Part shown: piece after piece, positions 46,501 through 59,500 of the stretch
How the letters are laid out: every line of letters begins with the position of its first letter
Position numbering within the stretch: the first letter of the stretch is position 1
DNA from: Yponomeuta sedellus
Lineage: Eukaryota; Arthropoda; Insecta; Lepidoptera; Yponomeutidae
DNA length: 64,000 bases
Reading direction: 5' to 3'
Assembly: GCA_934045075.1 (NCBI GenBank)
Contig: OW203734.1
Location: 12,894,016-12,958,015, forward strand
Notes under the pieces: generated by a model
What the model was told of the DNA's origin: nothing
The model's input: the letters and a program-made list of their open reading frames with translations, nothing else
Database searches by the model: none
Program-made: the position numbers and the translations under genes

Positions 46501-49500
46501 TATTAAATAAAACAATTGATAAGAGCTTAGACTAGTGGTAACAATAACATTTTAACGGTTTGTTCATATTCTTTCTTTAAATTGAGTTAAGAAAGTCTAT
46601 GGAAGCTGATTGTGAGCGTAAGTCTACGCTACTGAGATGTGCGTGGAAGGGCAAGCATGACATGAGTTAGTTCCAAGCAAACAGCAAACATAAATGAAGA
46701 GAAAGCAGTTTTAAATTAGGAGTTACATGTTCAAGTAATTAAACATAGATAAAATAAATAAAATAGGCAATTTCAAAGGTGTAATATCATGATGACAATA
46801 AATTGAGCATTATAATGAGTAAAGAAGCAATTCTAACCACAACATTATTAGTACGTAATAAAATTATGAGCAACAAAAGGGCACTTCATCGTTAATTTTA
46901 CCAAATAACTTTACTCCATTAGTTAAAAAAACTTTTTCTTTATATACAAAAAACAATTGACGATTCTTTAATGAAAAATTAAAAACATGACACCCTAATT
47001 GACAAAATTAACCGAGAAAAGAAATTTGTATTCTTCAAAATCTTTTCGTTAACCTATCAAATGTTCATATTCTATTATACGTAATAATAATTATACATAT
47101 TATGCATATAATAACAAAGAAGTTCTTTAGGTATGTACATTAGGAGAAAACTAAATTACATCAGAATTGAGTAATTAACTGCTCGCCGAATTATAATGGT
47201 ATTTTTTGGTAGTTAACCTGGCAGGCACAATGTGCTTTTGCCGATTTCATGTTAAGAAAATGAGAATTACTTAGCGCTAAATCATTTTACTTTTCTTTTC
47301 TCGATATATGGACGTTATTTTCAGGACAATACTCAAGACGGCTTTATGACTACGGACCGGGCGTTGTGAAGTTGAGGCTTCGCATTTTGTTTGGAACTCA
47401 AAATATGTCCAACGACAAAGTGATATTAAAATTGAGTCCACGGACATACTACACTATTAATCATTAAGCAATAAGACATGCAAGCGTTGCAGACATAGAT
47501 TTATTTAATCTGTAAGGCGTTTTCAGATACATTTCAATGAGAGTTCATGGTATTTTATTTTGTTAAAGCCATTTGTGATTGGATTAAATTTCTTAATAAA
47601 CTGAGAATTAAAGATATATTTGATTGTAGCCCGGTCCGAGTGTGGACTAAACAAACTACGATTTTATTGTAGCTCTGGAGGGTATATCCGAAGAGGACCG
47701 GATTACTTATTCCTAGTGGATGTTTTCGAACTGGCCGGTATTCGCTAACTCATACTTCTTTTTAGGACATTTCCGACGCGATTATTCTCTTGCGGGAAGA
47801 TTTCAGTGTTTTCGTGTAAATAAGTACAAGTACATAATATAATTGGGAAGAATAGGTGTTAGAGAATATATGCGTTTTGTGATTATCGTCTGCTCTTAAT
47901 CTAATAAAATTATCCTTGGCCTTTCGTTTGTGACAATCTTGTACGAGTTATTTGTTTATCACATTGTGCTGATATATACAAATTTTTCTTCGGATAATCA
48001 CTAAACGCGTATACTAACATTATGCGTTAACTGTTGTAATAATTTATATTGCATCAACTAAACGAGATAGTCTACTAATTACATAACAATAATGTAATAA
48101 ATCTATATAGATTACTATATACAGTATTCATGCGGGCAAGACAAAATAAATACAATGGAAAATATACGACACTTATGTTAAAAATCGGTCTCTTTCCAAA
48201 ATTTATGTGGATGGATTTGTTAAAAGCATTGGGACGACATAAATGTATAGATAAATATTTAAGGGCATTATAATTTAAGGCCAATAATCCTTTCAAATTC
48301 ACTCTGAAATTGTTTGAAGTACCCAATCTCTGTTGGAAGGATCTCTTAGAGCATTTACGTACCTCATTGGCGTTTTCATGTGTGATGAAAAATGTTTTAA
48401 AAAGTAATGATTCAAGATTTCTAATCGAAAAACTTTAACAATCAAGACGGCAATTTTACTTTCGAATGGAATTAAACGTGGACGAAACAATATACTACTA
48501 TTGATCTATTTATTTACTCAAGATTTCAACTTCCGAAATACTTTTTCCTTTATATATTTACAATTTTAACTCGCGTGCGTCCATTTTATTTGACGGCAGA
48601 CGCGATTCTAACTTTATTGGTCCAAGATCTGGAGTTTTAAAATCTAGATTCCTTTTTGGAGTGAAAACTACAAAGCAAACACGTATCTTAAATAGTAAAA
48701 CGTTTGAAGCCGATTCAGTACCAGTGCGGAAGAGTAAATAGTGTGTAAAACTTGTTAAATATGATACATATCCATCACATAGTAGCTTACTTAGTTCAGT
48801 AAAGTTAATGTCCAGGAGCCTGTTTCACATAACTGCAATTCATGGTTTGTGACAAATCGCTGTACATTGTGTAAAGTCGACTAACCCATATAACCCTGCG
48901 TTCCGAGATGCGATGAAATTCAACGATTACAGCGCGAATCCGACCAAATTTAGTAGTCCCATAGTATCTCGCACGAAATTGGATTTATGTGCCTACGGCA
49001 CTGTAATCGATTTCATCGCATCTCGGAACGCACCCTAAGTGGGCTGTGCTAGCCAATGTACCTCGCTTTGTCATAATAAACTACAAATTGTAGTTTTATG
49101 AAACGCAGCTCAGGGGCCATTGCAAAGATGTGCTGTGCTTTGCGTCGCGCGCATACAAAAATTACATATTATCATGGTTAAAGAGACATCCAGATTTAAA
49201 CTAATGGAAGATCATTGTCGCGGACACAGACGTCAATAATAAAATTGCCTTTTCTATCGACAAAAAATAAAAAGTTAAAATTACATTCTTTTGACGTCAC
49301 CTTAACCATTTTAATGCTAGTTTACATTTTAACGATGCCAGCGAGTGTTGCCAATTTGGCAGAAAGCGGGAGCTTCGATGTCACGATCAATTTAGATTAA
49401 ATTTTCAAGTTCAAATAACAATAATTACAAGTCGACAAAATAAATACTAACGATAAACAAATAATTCGAACTTGCCTAAATATCAATGTCCAGTTGAGTC

Positions 49501-50511
49501 ACACTTTCTGCTGTAGACTGTAGACTTCACTCAGGCATTGGCTAAGATATTATATTAATTTCGTCAAATACGAAGACAATGTTTATTTGGGCAGCCTAAA
49601 AACGTAGCACCGCTACTATTTTCCTAACTTCCCAAAACATGACACGATTTGTTACACAAAGTTGACGAGCGCATTTCTTGCAAAAATCTAGAGATCTGTT
49701 TCATTTTAACTTCTTAGTGACCCCATTTCAACAAAAAACATACTATATAATAATACATAATAATAATACATATAATACGATAGCCAAATGATCACACTTT
49801 CTGTTTTTACGTCACTATTTGTAGTTGTAGGTACTGTAATTTCGCCTGTAGATAGTATTCATCAGATCGTATGTCCACTGTTCTCTGCATGGCATTCACA
49901 TGGTTTTAAATTTTATTTGTAATGCAAGCTCTTTAATTTCTCTATGTTTCTAAATCAACTTCAACCTGTAAAACCTTTGACTAACAGAGGTCTTATCATT
50001 TGGCTTCGCCTTTTATTAATACCGCATTTAAACTCAACTGCACTGGCGATTTAGTGAGCAAGTTATAAACGTTTCCCTGGCTTATCTCGTCACGGGGTGA
50101 TTGTAAACGAGGCACAGCGTTTCCTATTCACGGACACAGAAGACAGTCAGCGCGGCGTTGTAGACTGTTATACCATTTATCAAATATCACTCACACACAT
50201 CATATCCCAATATATACCGTAATAATAATAATAATAATAAAAAAGTCCACTATAGAGTCATTTTAAATGTACAAATTGTCCTTCACTTAGCTGTATCGAC
50301 GGCTGGTGTCGAGACGGCGGCCGACAACGTTGCCTAAACGTTGCTTAGGATTGCGTAGGATTTGCCTAGACGTTTCCTAGTGTTGCTTGAACGCGGCGGC
50401 CTCCTAGGCCCGTCGGCGTGGTTTAGGCAGTCGTCGGCGTCGCTCGAGGCGTTTGTCTGCAGTTGTCTGGGGTTAGAGGCAGCGGGCGGCGGGCGGGCGG
50501 TAGTTCGCGTG
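43517..50511 (-). other. Gene-free tract; possible long ELL 3' UTR
   Basis: I see no convincing coding exon in either strand of this AT-rich stretch. If the terminal ELL exon is right, most of it could be 3' UTR ending near overlapping AATAAA signals (minus strand, 44043-44052). It contains one small foldback element (48897-49032), an ATT/AAT microsatellite at 50220-50240 and a short GC-rich patch at about 45290-45545. The UTR assignment is inference. Confidence 0.35.
48897..49032. mobile_element. Small foldback MITE
   Basis: TGCGTTCCGAGATGCGATGA and AAT...CGATTACAG (48897-48935) recur inverted at about 48998-49032. 136 bases, in the possible ELL 3' UTR. Confidence 0.7.
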
Positions 50512-50565
50512 TCAGTACGCCTGCGTCGTGCTCGCCGTCGACACGCGGTCTGTCTTGAGATTGCG
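50512..50565 (-). CDS. ELL: Candidate ELL terminal coding exon
   Basis: After a strong acceptor (TTTTTATCCGCAG) the phase-0 frame reads RNLKTDRVSTASTTQAY and a TGA. It gives a C-terminal extension of similar size to the short tails after YDQ in vertebrate ELL. The tail itself is not conserved, so support is the acceptor, the phase and the position only. Confidence 0.5.
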   Translation of the reverse strand, partial: RNLKTDRVSTASTTQAY

Positions 50566-53500
50566 CTGCGGATAAAAACGACATACACTGTTAGATTCAG
50601 AAGTAATCACGGTACTACTTACTTAAATCTACTATTTTCCTACATCCATCATCAACCCATTATGTCCTCACCGAGGGGGACGGGACTCTTCCCTAAGGAA
50701 GGTATAGGCCATACTCCACCGTGAGGGTTAAGTCCAGATCGGTGGAGGCTAGCAAGACTAGTGGCTGGTCTTGCTGTCAGAAGTTTTGAAACCGCCCTAA
50801 GGCCTCTGACATGGCTTAACGGCAGCCGGCACCAACTGCTTAACGCGCCTACATATTAAGGGGCACTATCGCCATCAATGAGACAGAATTACTTCTTTTA
50901 TAGTACATTTTTGCAAAAGTTCTCATGTGCCCACCAGCTCAATGGACTGGCGATCTAATATGGGAATGGGCGAGCATGACCAGCAGTGAAAGTACGGGCT
51001 GATAGATATATAGTATGAAAGAACTGTTACGCTAGAGAATTTGACTGAACCTTATCTTTCTGTGGAAAGTTTAGAGAAAAAATATTACAGATATATAGAG
51101 CCAATCGATTTCCTCGCTGTTAAAATATGCTTCCGTTACTATACAACATCTTGAATTAATAGAAGTATCTACCCAAAGGATGACATATTGTATTAAAATG
51201 TGAACTCTATTTGGAGAAAAAATGCTAGTGTTCCTCTTGCTGTTGTTTCAAAACTATTATAGTAGAATAGCGTTATGGTCTTAGTAGACTACACCTCAAA
51301 GGCTTATCGGCGTATATTTGAGAAACGTGACTTTACGAAACGTTATATAAGTTACTCACGGTTTTTAAATCCGGGAAATCCTTTATATGCGTGGCAGACT
51401 TGAAAAATAAACATTTGCGTTGTGAAAGACAAGCTCCCTGATAATTTATGAGAAGACCAATCTTACAACACATGCGACCGACTGCTTCTTTGGGCAAGCG
51501 ATGTAACATTTGATTACCATGTCGGAGGTCGCAGGTTCGATTCCCACTGAGGGACGCCGCTCATTTGTATACGTGGCCTCAGTTTGGGTGTATTCCCATG
51601 TTAGACGTCCTTGCTTGGTTACCAGCACATCCTAGATTGGGACCAGGACAAGTAATTGTCTTAAGTGGGCTTTTTATTATCTACTATATAAATCGGAGTA
51701 ATTTTACCAAAGATAGGACTGATCTGTATAATTTTTATGTTATGTAACATTTAATTTTCTAGTTTTAAAAACCTATTTAGAGGCTAAAAATTCCACCAAA
51801 TTCAATTTCTAGTTTTAGTTCTGACGAAGCTTTTTGTGAATTAATTTTATTTTAATATGTTGAAATTTGTGATTTTTTTTTAATTTTATTGTTATAATTA
51901 TTTAAATGACTGTGTGAATTCTCACTGAATAAATCAATGTGACATGTCGCATTAAATAGAAATCGCGCATCGGGGCTTCTGCGTTACGATTGCGTCACGG
52001 TTCTACCTTTAGGTACGTCGGTTCGGCACCCGATTCGACGCTCACAAGTGTAAATGAACCTTATTCGCCATATTCCGGGCTGTTCGGGTTGACGGGTAAA
52101 CGAGTAGTGGGGACTACTAAATACATAGTTGTTCAATAGAGTGACATTAGCATGACAGTGACCGTTTTATTACACTGTAAACTCCTAAGCCATAACATTA
52201 CAATATTAACATAACACAACATTTACATACAGGCACTGGCACATACATTGCTTCTGGCCCTAACTAGGATAACCTGTGTCGTGTGAACCAGAAACAGCTA
52301 CATCACAAACATGTAAACATCCAACACCTAGGGTTTTTTTTTCGTCCTCAGCCGAGATTCGAATCCGGGACCTCTTGCATGGTAGGTAGACGCGCTGCCG
52401 CTACGCCACAGAGGATGTCAATAAGGGTGCTCACCAACGGATCGTACAGATCCACGTCGCATTTTATGTGTGTAAGATTGCTCAGCCAATCGCCGCGCTG
52501 GCGCTAGTAAATTCTAGTGTACAATAAGGGCGCTCACCAACTGATCGTACTGGTGCACAGCGCGTTTGATGTGCGTAAGCTTGCGGTGCAGATAGTTGAC
52601 GCGCCGCCGCTCCTGTTGGTACTTCTCGTCACCGCGTACGCGCTTGTACTCTTCGACGATGCGCTGCTCTATCGTCTGCAGCGAGAACGAAAGAGGTTAC
52701 ACGAGTTTCTTTAATATAAGAACATCTAACACATTTGTTACAAAAAAGGTCCCACACAGTTTGGATGCCAAAATGGTCGCGTATTTTTTTTCGTCTAATT
52801 ATAGACAACGAGAGTTTTTTTAAAGTGGAAGCTCGTGTACGTCTGATCGTAGCATTGATTAAGCCAGGTTTTCACAGTCTTAGTACGCTCGGACCGAGTG
52901 CGCCATACGAGTAAACTATTGCAGCTGATTGGACGGTTTTTCGTGACAACACCAAAATAGCCAATCAGAAGCATTAGTTTACTCGGATGCTCGGTCCGAG
53001 TCCACTAAGACCATAAAAAAGCGGCTTCAATTAAGAATTGTAGAAGTAAAGAGGTAGATGAAAGAGTACCGGAGTTTTTTATTGGTGGTTATATACAAAG
53101 ACAGTCATCGCTGTTCGAGGGCAGAAAAAAACCTTGGATACGCCAAGAGTGGTAGGTGAGGACCAGCTTTGTCAGATTCTTATTTTAACGCTTTATACGC
53201 GATTATACGCTTCTACAATAAAATCCCTGAAGATATATTAAGTTTGACTGAAGCGCGGTTCAAAAAATGTGTAAAGTACACTTTGTGCCAAAAGAGCTAC
53301 TATAATATTAAGGATTATTTAGATGACAATGATGTCTGGAATTCAAGCATGTAAAATTCACGAGTTTTGTAGAATCTGTGTAAATTCTGTTAATTAAGGA
53401 ATTTGAAAAGACTAAGTTTGGAGTTTTTTTGTCCATTTTTTCTCCAAAATGATCCAGATTTTGAAATGGACACCTAGTTTGACTTGTAACGTTCATTAAG

Positions 53501-56500
53501 CCGCAGTATCTGCGCTACTTTGAATAAAACCTTTTCATTTCATTTCATAACAAAAGAGAATTCGTTTGACTAAAGTGGACATTGCCGAGGTGGGAGTCAC
53601 TATTAGTAAATGACTTTGTGTGACGTGGCTTTGAATTGTACTAACAGGTCGATGTTTTGGCTCTCTGCCTAGCGAGTAGACTAGTGTGAGGTTAGGTTGG
53701 TATCGCAGTAACAAGGTCTTTTTTGGTCCAACATAATCCCCGAAGAGGTCAAGGTATGGGTCAGGTTAGCGTCGCGAGTTTGGTGAAGATTCCTACAACC
53801 TCGTGTGAGAAGGTCTCTATTGCACAAATAAGGTTCTATCTTGTTAAAATGGGTCATATTCTCGAGTAATGAAGTTTTGAAATTGGTATTTTGTAAATGT
53901 TTTAGGACGTCCGACTGCTACAACCAAGCGCGGACCGAAAATACCGTTCGCAGAGTTGACTGGCCCTCTTGTAAGTAAGCAAGCACGCAAAGTGCTTCTT
54001 ACTCAATCCGCTGCGACCAGCGACCCGAAGTGGGTCTGGGCCACCGCCACAAATAGTCTCCACTTGTCTCAGCGAAGCGCTTGCGTTGTTCAAATCGATT
54101 CATGTCTGCTCGTTTCAGTACCTGACGGTGCGGCGAGTGGGGCTGTTCACGCTTCAGCTGCCGCTCGAGTCGTGTGAACAGTTCCGCGACGCGTGCCACC
54201 TTCTCGTACAAAGCACTGTACTCCGAGTACAACTCCGCAAACTGGTTCTTGTAGGCACGCCTCATGGAGGAACTCGTGATCGGCGGGTATTGCCTGTAAC
54301 ATACGATACAGGATATCAGCGATGGAGTGGCGGTCCTCGTACGCGGCATGAGAGTGTTAGAGCGTGCACTTACCGCTGAATGTCCTCCAAATCAGTCGGA
54401 TTGTCGTCGGGCACTGTTAGTTCTGTATTTTCTAAGGTTTCCGTGTTAGCTGCGATGTCTTTTTCTGAAATTGTCAAATGGTACGTGCACTTATTCTCGC
54501 TCAAACTAAGACAGTTAACTGTAGTTAATTGAAGTGTTGCGTTTAGTACCTGTGATACTAGTTTGCTCTTCTGGCGGACTATTTCTAAAGCCGTTCGTCT
54601 TGGTCACCGGACTGGGACAGAGATCCTTTATAGTGTTAAAACTGAGAGTGTAGCCGTTATCCTTTTTCACTGAAAATGAAAAAAAAAACTTCATTAGATG
54701 AAAGGTTACATGAAAGTTTCGAGGCTGGCAGAGTCATATTTAACGCTCGGCAAAGAACATTGTTATAAGGGATATTTTCCGTGCCTAAAGGCACGCAATT
54801 CAGAGGTCGAATATGTGTATGTTTGTGTTCTTGTTGGATGCAATGTATCTTTCGTGGTTGAATGAAACTTCTAGGTAAGTATCTAAATAGCCACGGGAAT
54901 TTATTCATTTGGATAGACTTGATTCGTCGGTATTTTAATGTAAAGTTACTTCGAAATCAAAGAAAGGCATATATATAATTTCATATACCTAGTATAGATA
55001 ACACTCGTATATAAAGGAAAAACAAAGATAAGTGAGCTCCATTTAGTAACGGCGATCCTGATAAAATAAAATCCGTTTTATTGCCCGACTTCTCGTTGAA
55101 ACGCCGGCCTGGTAGCAGCTAGACATTTCGCCATCGTGATGGTTCGATTAATGTTTTACTTGCAAATGTCTGTCTTCATGGTTGTTAATAAACCCGAGAC
55201 AACACTTACCACAGTATCATCGTCCTCGTTTTACGATGTATGCGTTTCTCTAAACGAAACACCGGAACAGCCGGTCGCCTAACCGAACGATGGCGACCCG
55301 CTGCCGCTGGATCTTTTATAGAGCCCTTAAATCCAAGTGATGGCTTCACTCCTCCTAGCTCTTTATTAAAGTTAAGACACTCACCACCGCTGGTACGATC
55401 GTCCTCGTTATCCGAGGCGTGCCTCTCTCCGGACGAGGCCCCGGAACCGCCTGTCGCGTAGCCGGACGAAGGCGATCCGCCGCCGCCGGTTCTTTGATCG
55501 AACTTCTTGTTGAAGTGACTGATTCTTTGTTTTTTAGCGGCAGGCGTGTCATCTCCGGGCGCGCCGCTGGCTCGCTTACTTGCAGAGGGGGAGGCGCTGG
55601 GCGAGAGGGAGTTGGTCGAGTCGCTGCTCAGCGGAGGCGTTAGATTTTGAGGTTTCCGCCTGAAATTTGTTCGTTGGTTTAAGTAATAGGATCAAAATAT
55701 CTTGCTATCTTATCGAACAAGCCGGTTCAGTTCTTAGATTTCGGGGTATCCACCTGAAATTAATTTGCGTTAACTTATTACATAGGCAGTTGTTAATTCG
55801 CTCTTTAAAGCTCTATGAATCATAGCGAAATCTGGACGGAATTTGAGACAACATTAGAAGTGAATCCAGACTTAAAAGAATGTTAAACAATTTAAAGCCA
55901 CACATATAATGTATGAAACCAATCAGATGAATTGGTCTGGATTTTTAAGTTCAAACGATCAAATTGTTTATAAAAATGTATAATGGAATGTAGTGTGTTA
56001 AACAGTGAATGTAGACAGATTGTATTGAAGAAATGCTAACGGATACATGTAACAACTTGCGATGGAGACATTCGTTTATTGTGTTTCATTGGGAACAGGT
56101 TGCAATAACATTTGATTAGCCTCAATAAGGTGAATTGAACTATTCGTCAATTCACCAATGTCCGAATTTATGGCTCGATTCATCAATTTGATGACTTTTC
56201 ATTTGTACTGCTTCGACATTCACTAACATTGACGAAAGTGTATAAATTACTGAACTGTAAGCTGAAACCATTCCATACCTCTTGAGCATACGTTTCTCCT
56301 CTTCGGTATAGAACGGCCAGTCTTCGTTGACGTCATTCCATATGTTTCTACGTAAATGGTAACAGTTGTCCTTGAGCGTGCCGATTTGAGGCAGTATTAT
56401 CTTGTTTACTAAGCCCCATTCTTTCTCTTTGATACCCTCTGAAATAGATAAGGATAACATGAGTTTGGCTGCCGATAATGGTCGGGGCAACGGAATCGAT

Positions 56501-59500
56501 GGTGCTACATTGAACGGCTGGCGCTGAGCAGGAGGTGAGAGGGGCGTATGCGATAGTGGTGATTGGCTTGCGTAATAAATGAACATCCCCTGATTGGCTA
56601 ATCGGTCGCCTATGCTTGGTTATCATTGTCAGAGTCTCAATCTCAAACAAAATTGGCAAATAGAGGTCTTTCGGATCTGGACGCACGATAGTGTTTAATT
56701 TCGTTATCGAAAAGGCTGCAAGCATGGCAAAACAGAGTAGGTTGTTGAATACAACAAAATCACATGCCCAGCTCCCAAACTACGACTGTGATGCTATGTA
56801 ACCCTGGGTGACACACAGAGGTACAGTAATCCAGTAAACCCTGTGCTATGTTCGTGATATCAATAATATCACGATCATGGCAAAACCTTTCCGCTGAGGT
56901 CATTTATCCGAACTGAGGTGGTATCCGGACGGTATGGGATCCACTCTTGTGTTGGTAATAAGTGAGAAATGACTACTCCGCTGCTCTTTCTAGATGATTT
57001 ATTTCAAGGTGTCCAGCAAGATGTGGCTAATAGGTAGAGGAGACTAAAAATATGTCATAAAGTTAAATTGGGAGAGCGCAACATTTTGAAAAATTTGCTA
57101 GTTCAGACGTTCTAAAGCTTGTAACTAAACTCATGGCTTAAACGTGGCGACTAAACATTATACAAAGGTAACATGACGCAACGTTGTTGATAGAAATAGG
57201 AGTCGTTATTAAGAGTATCAAGGTCACTTACCGCTTTTTAGCCTAGTGTAAAGCTCAGGTTTCTTGAACGGTTTCAGTGCTAATAATTGTATAAGTCTTT
57301 CTCTGAAAAGAAGGAAAAGAAAGTTTATTAGAAAAATTGATCTCGTAAACAAATCACAATTACCTATTTCCCACTACTTTTGCCGGCGACTGCGTTCGCG
57401 AGGGAAACGAAAATTTCATACATAACCTATTTCTCAAAATTTTACGGCACGGAATCCTCGGTGCGCGGGTACGCGGGTTTACTCAATTGTTGTCATGGGG
57501 ATCGACGTTATAATTTGCATAAAGGTAGTTCATAGTTCGGAGAGTAAGACAGCTACTTTTCAACCGAATCCCACGGTTGATAGATAGGTGAAAACGTTAT
57601 TGACATTTGCCTACATATACTCGTACGTACAATCGTCATAGGCCTTTGCGTCCGTTACGGACGATTTAAACGGTGCCTAAGGTTATGACGCTTTTTTGAG
57701 AGACTAAAAAGTCCGATTCGAGAGCGACAGGCCCTACCGATTCGAGAGCGACAGGCCCTACTGCATGTAGGACAGATAAAAGAAGAGCCCGGAGTCGGGT
57801 TGGTATAAATTCGGTGCCTCCTGGCTCTTTTGTCCGCCAGCCCCAAGCACCATACTTCATCGCAGGTCTTGCGCCCTCCCGAAATTCCTCTCTCCAGACG
57901 TCATGATCCACAGCAAGTTTTTCCCAGGCCTGGTGATCGATTCCGAAAGCCGCCAAGTCGCGCCATGTTGTGTCGTACGTACAATAACAACAGGAAAAAT
58001 AAGGACAACCTAAACGCGGCGGCGTCGTAGCACACGCTCTCCTGTTACGTTGGAAACAAAACTATAATTTGATGTTGCTTGCACTTTATCGCGATAGGTA
58101 GTTTCCTTATCATTTGAAAGCAGGCAATACAGGCGGCACGTATAACAATTTTGATGGTTTCGCTGTACTTCCTGTTTGCGGTAATAATTATCAAACAACG
58201 TTATATCAGCGTTTGAGGATACCTATTTAATATTTCTCATAGAAAGAAGGAAATGTAACAACAGCAGAGTGTGGCAAGAGCGATAATGACGATAATTTAA
58301 CGAACAATCTGCGCATAACAATAAGAATTCATGAGTATGCACCATTAAACATTTATGTAAACATAATTTTTAAAATGTCGAACAAACCATGGTACAACTA
58401 CGTCAATGGTAGACGCGTCATGCGTTGTTACGCAATGCCATAGCCATCGGGCATTCGGGCGTTTCAATTAAAATTTTATGTACGAGGGGCGGCTGAAAAG
58501 TTTTGAGCCTAAGGTATTAAAAATGCTGATAGAAATGTATAAAAAAATAATTTTTCAATGTAATCTCCCTCTATTTCAATACACTTCTTACATTTGTTTA
58601 AAAGAGCTTTTAACCCGGTAAAAAATATTCGCCGTCTTTGCCTTCAAAATGCTCGTTTACGGCCGCCTTCATTTCTTCGTCACTGGAAAATCTTCGTCCT
58701 CGGAGGTCCTTTTTCAAATTTGAAAAAAGGAAATAATCACTAGGAGCCAGGTCTGGACTGTAGGGTGGGTGGTTGATTTCTTCAAATCCTGTTTCGGCGA
58801 GGGCACGTCTCGCAACTTGGGCAGTGTGCACGGGCGCATTGTCCTGCAAAAACAGGACTCCTTTCGCCAGTTTGCCTCTCCTTTTCTCGACAACCACTTG
58901 ACGGACTTTTGTCAACAATACGGCGTAATAGTCTCCGTTCACTGTAGTATTTTTGGGAAGGTAGTCGATGAACAAAATTCCTTCGCAATCCCAAAAAACA
59001 GTGGCCATGAGCTTGGAAGCCGATCTTTCCACTTTGAATTTCCGTGGCGGCTTTTCTCCCTTTGCTATCCATTGCATTGACTCTTGTTTTGACTCCGGAT
59101 CGTACTGCCGGATCCATGTTTCATCGACAGTGACGAGGCGAGAAAAAACATCGTCAGGATTATCGCCACAGATGTCCAAAAACTCCTTCGAAGTTGTGAC
59201 TCGACGTTGCCTGTCCAGTGGCGTGAGCATTTTTGGCACCCATCGCGCGCACACCTTTTTCATGTGCAAATGATTGTGCAAAATGTCACCAATTCGCTCC
59301 TTGCTGATGCCTATGGATTCAGCTATCTGCCACATCTTGATTCGCCGATCTTCGAGAACAAGGTTTTTCACTTTTTCAATATTTTCTTCGGTAACGGCGG
59401 TGTTTGGACGTCCTGACCTGGGATCATCTTCGAGCGACTCCCTGCCGTGTTTGAATTCACGTGTCCAACGTTTTACGGTGGCAAATGAAGGTGCAGAATC

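Noticed and set aside
53910..53990. Possible further decayed copy of the ELL occludin exon
   Set aside because: Only scattered short matches to 54215-54260; not distinguishable from chance by eye.
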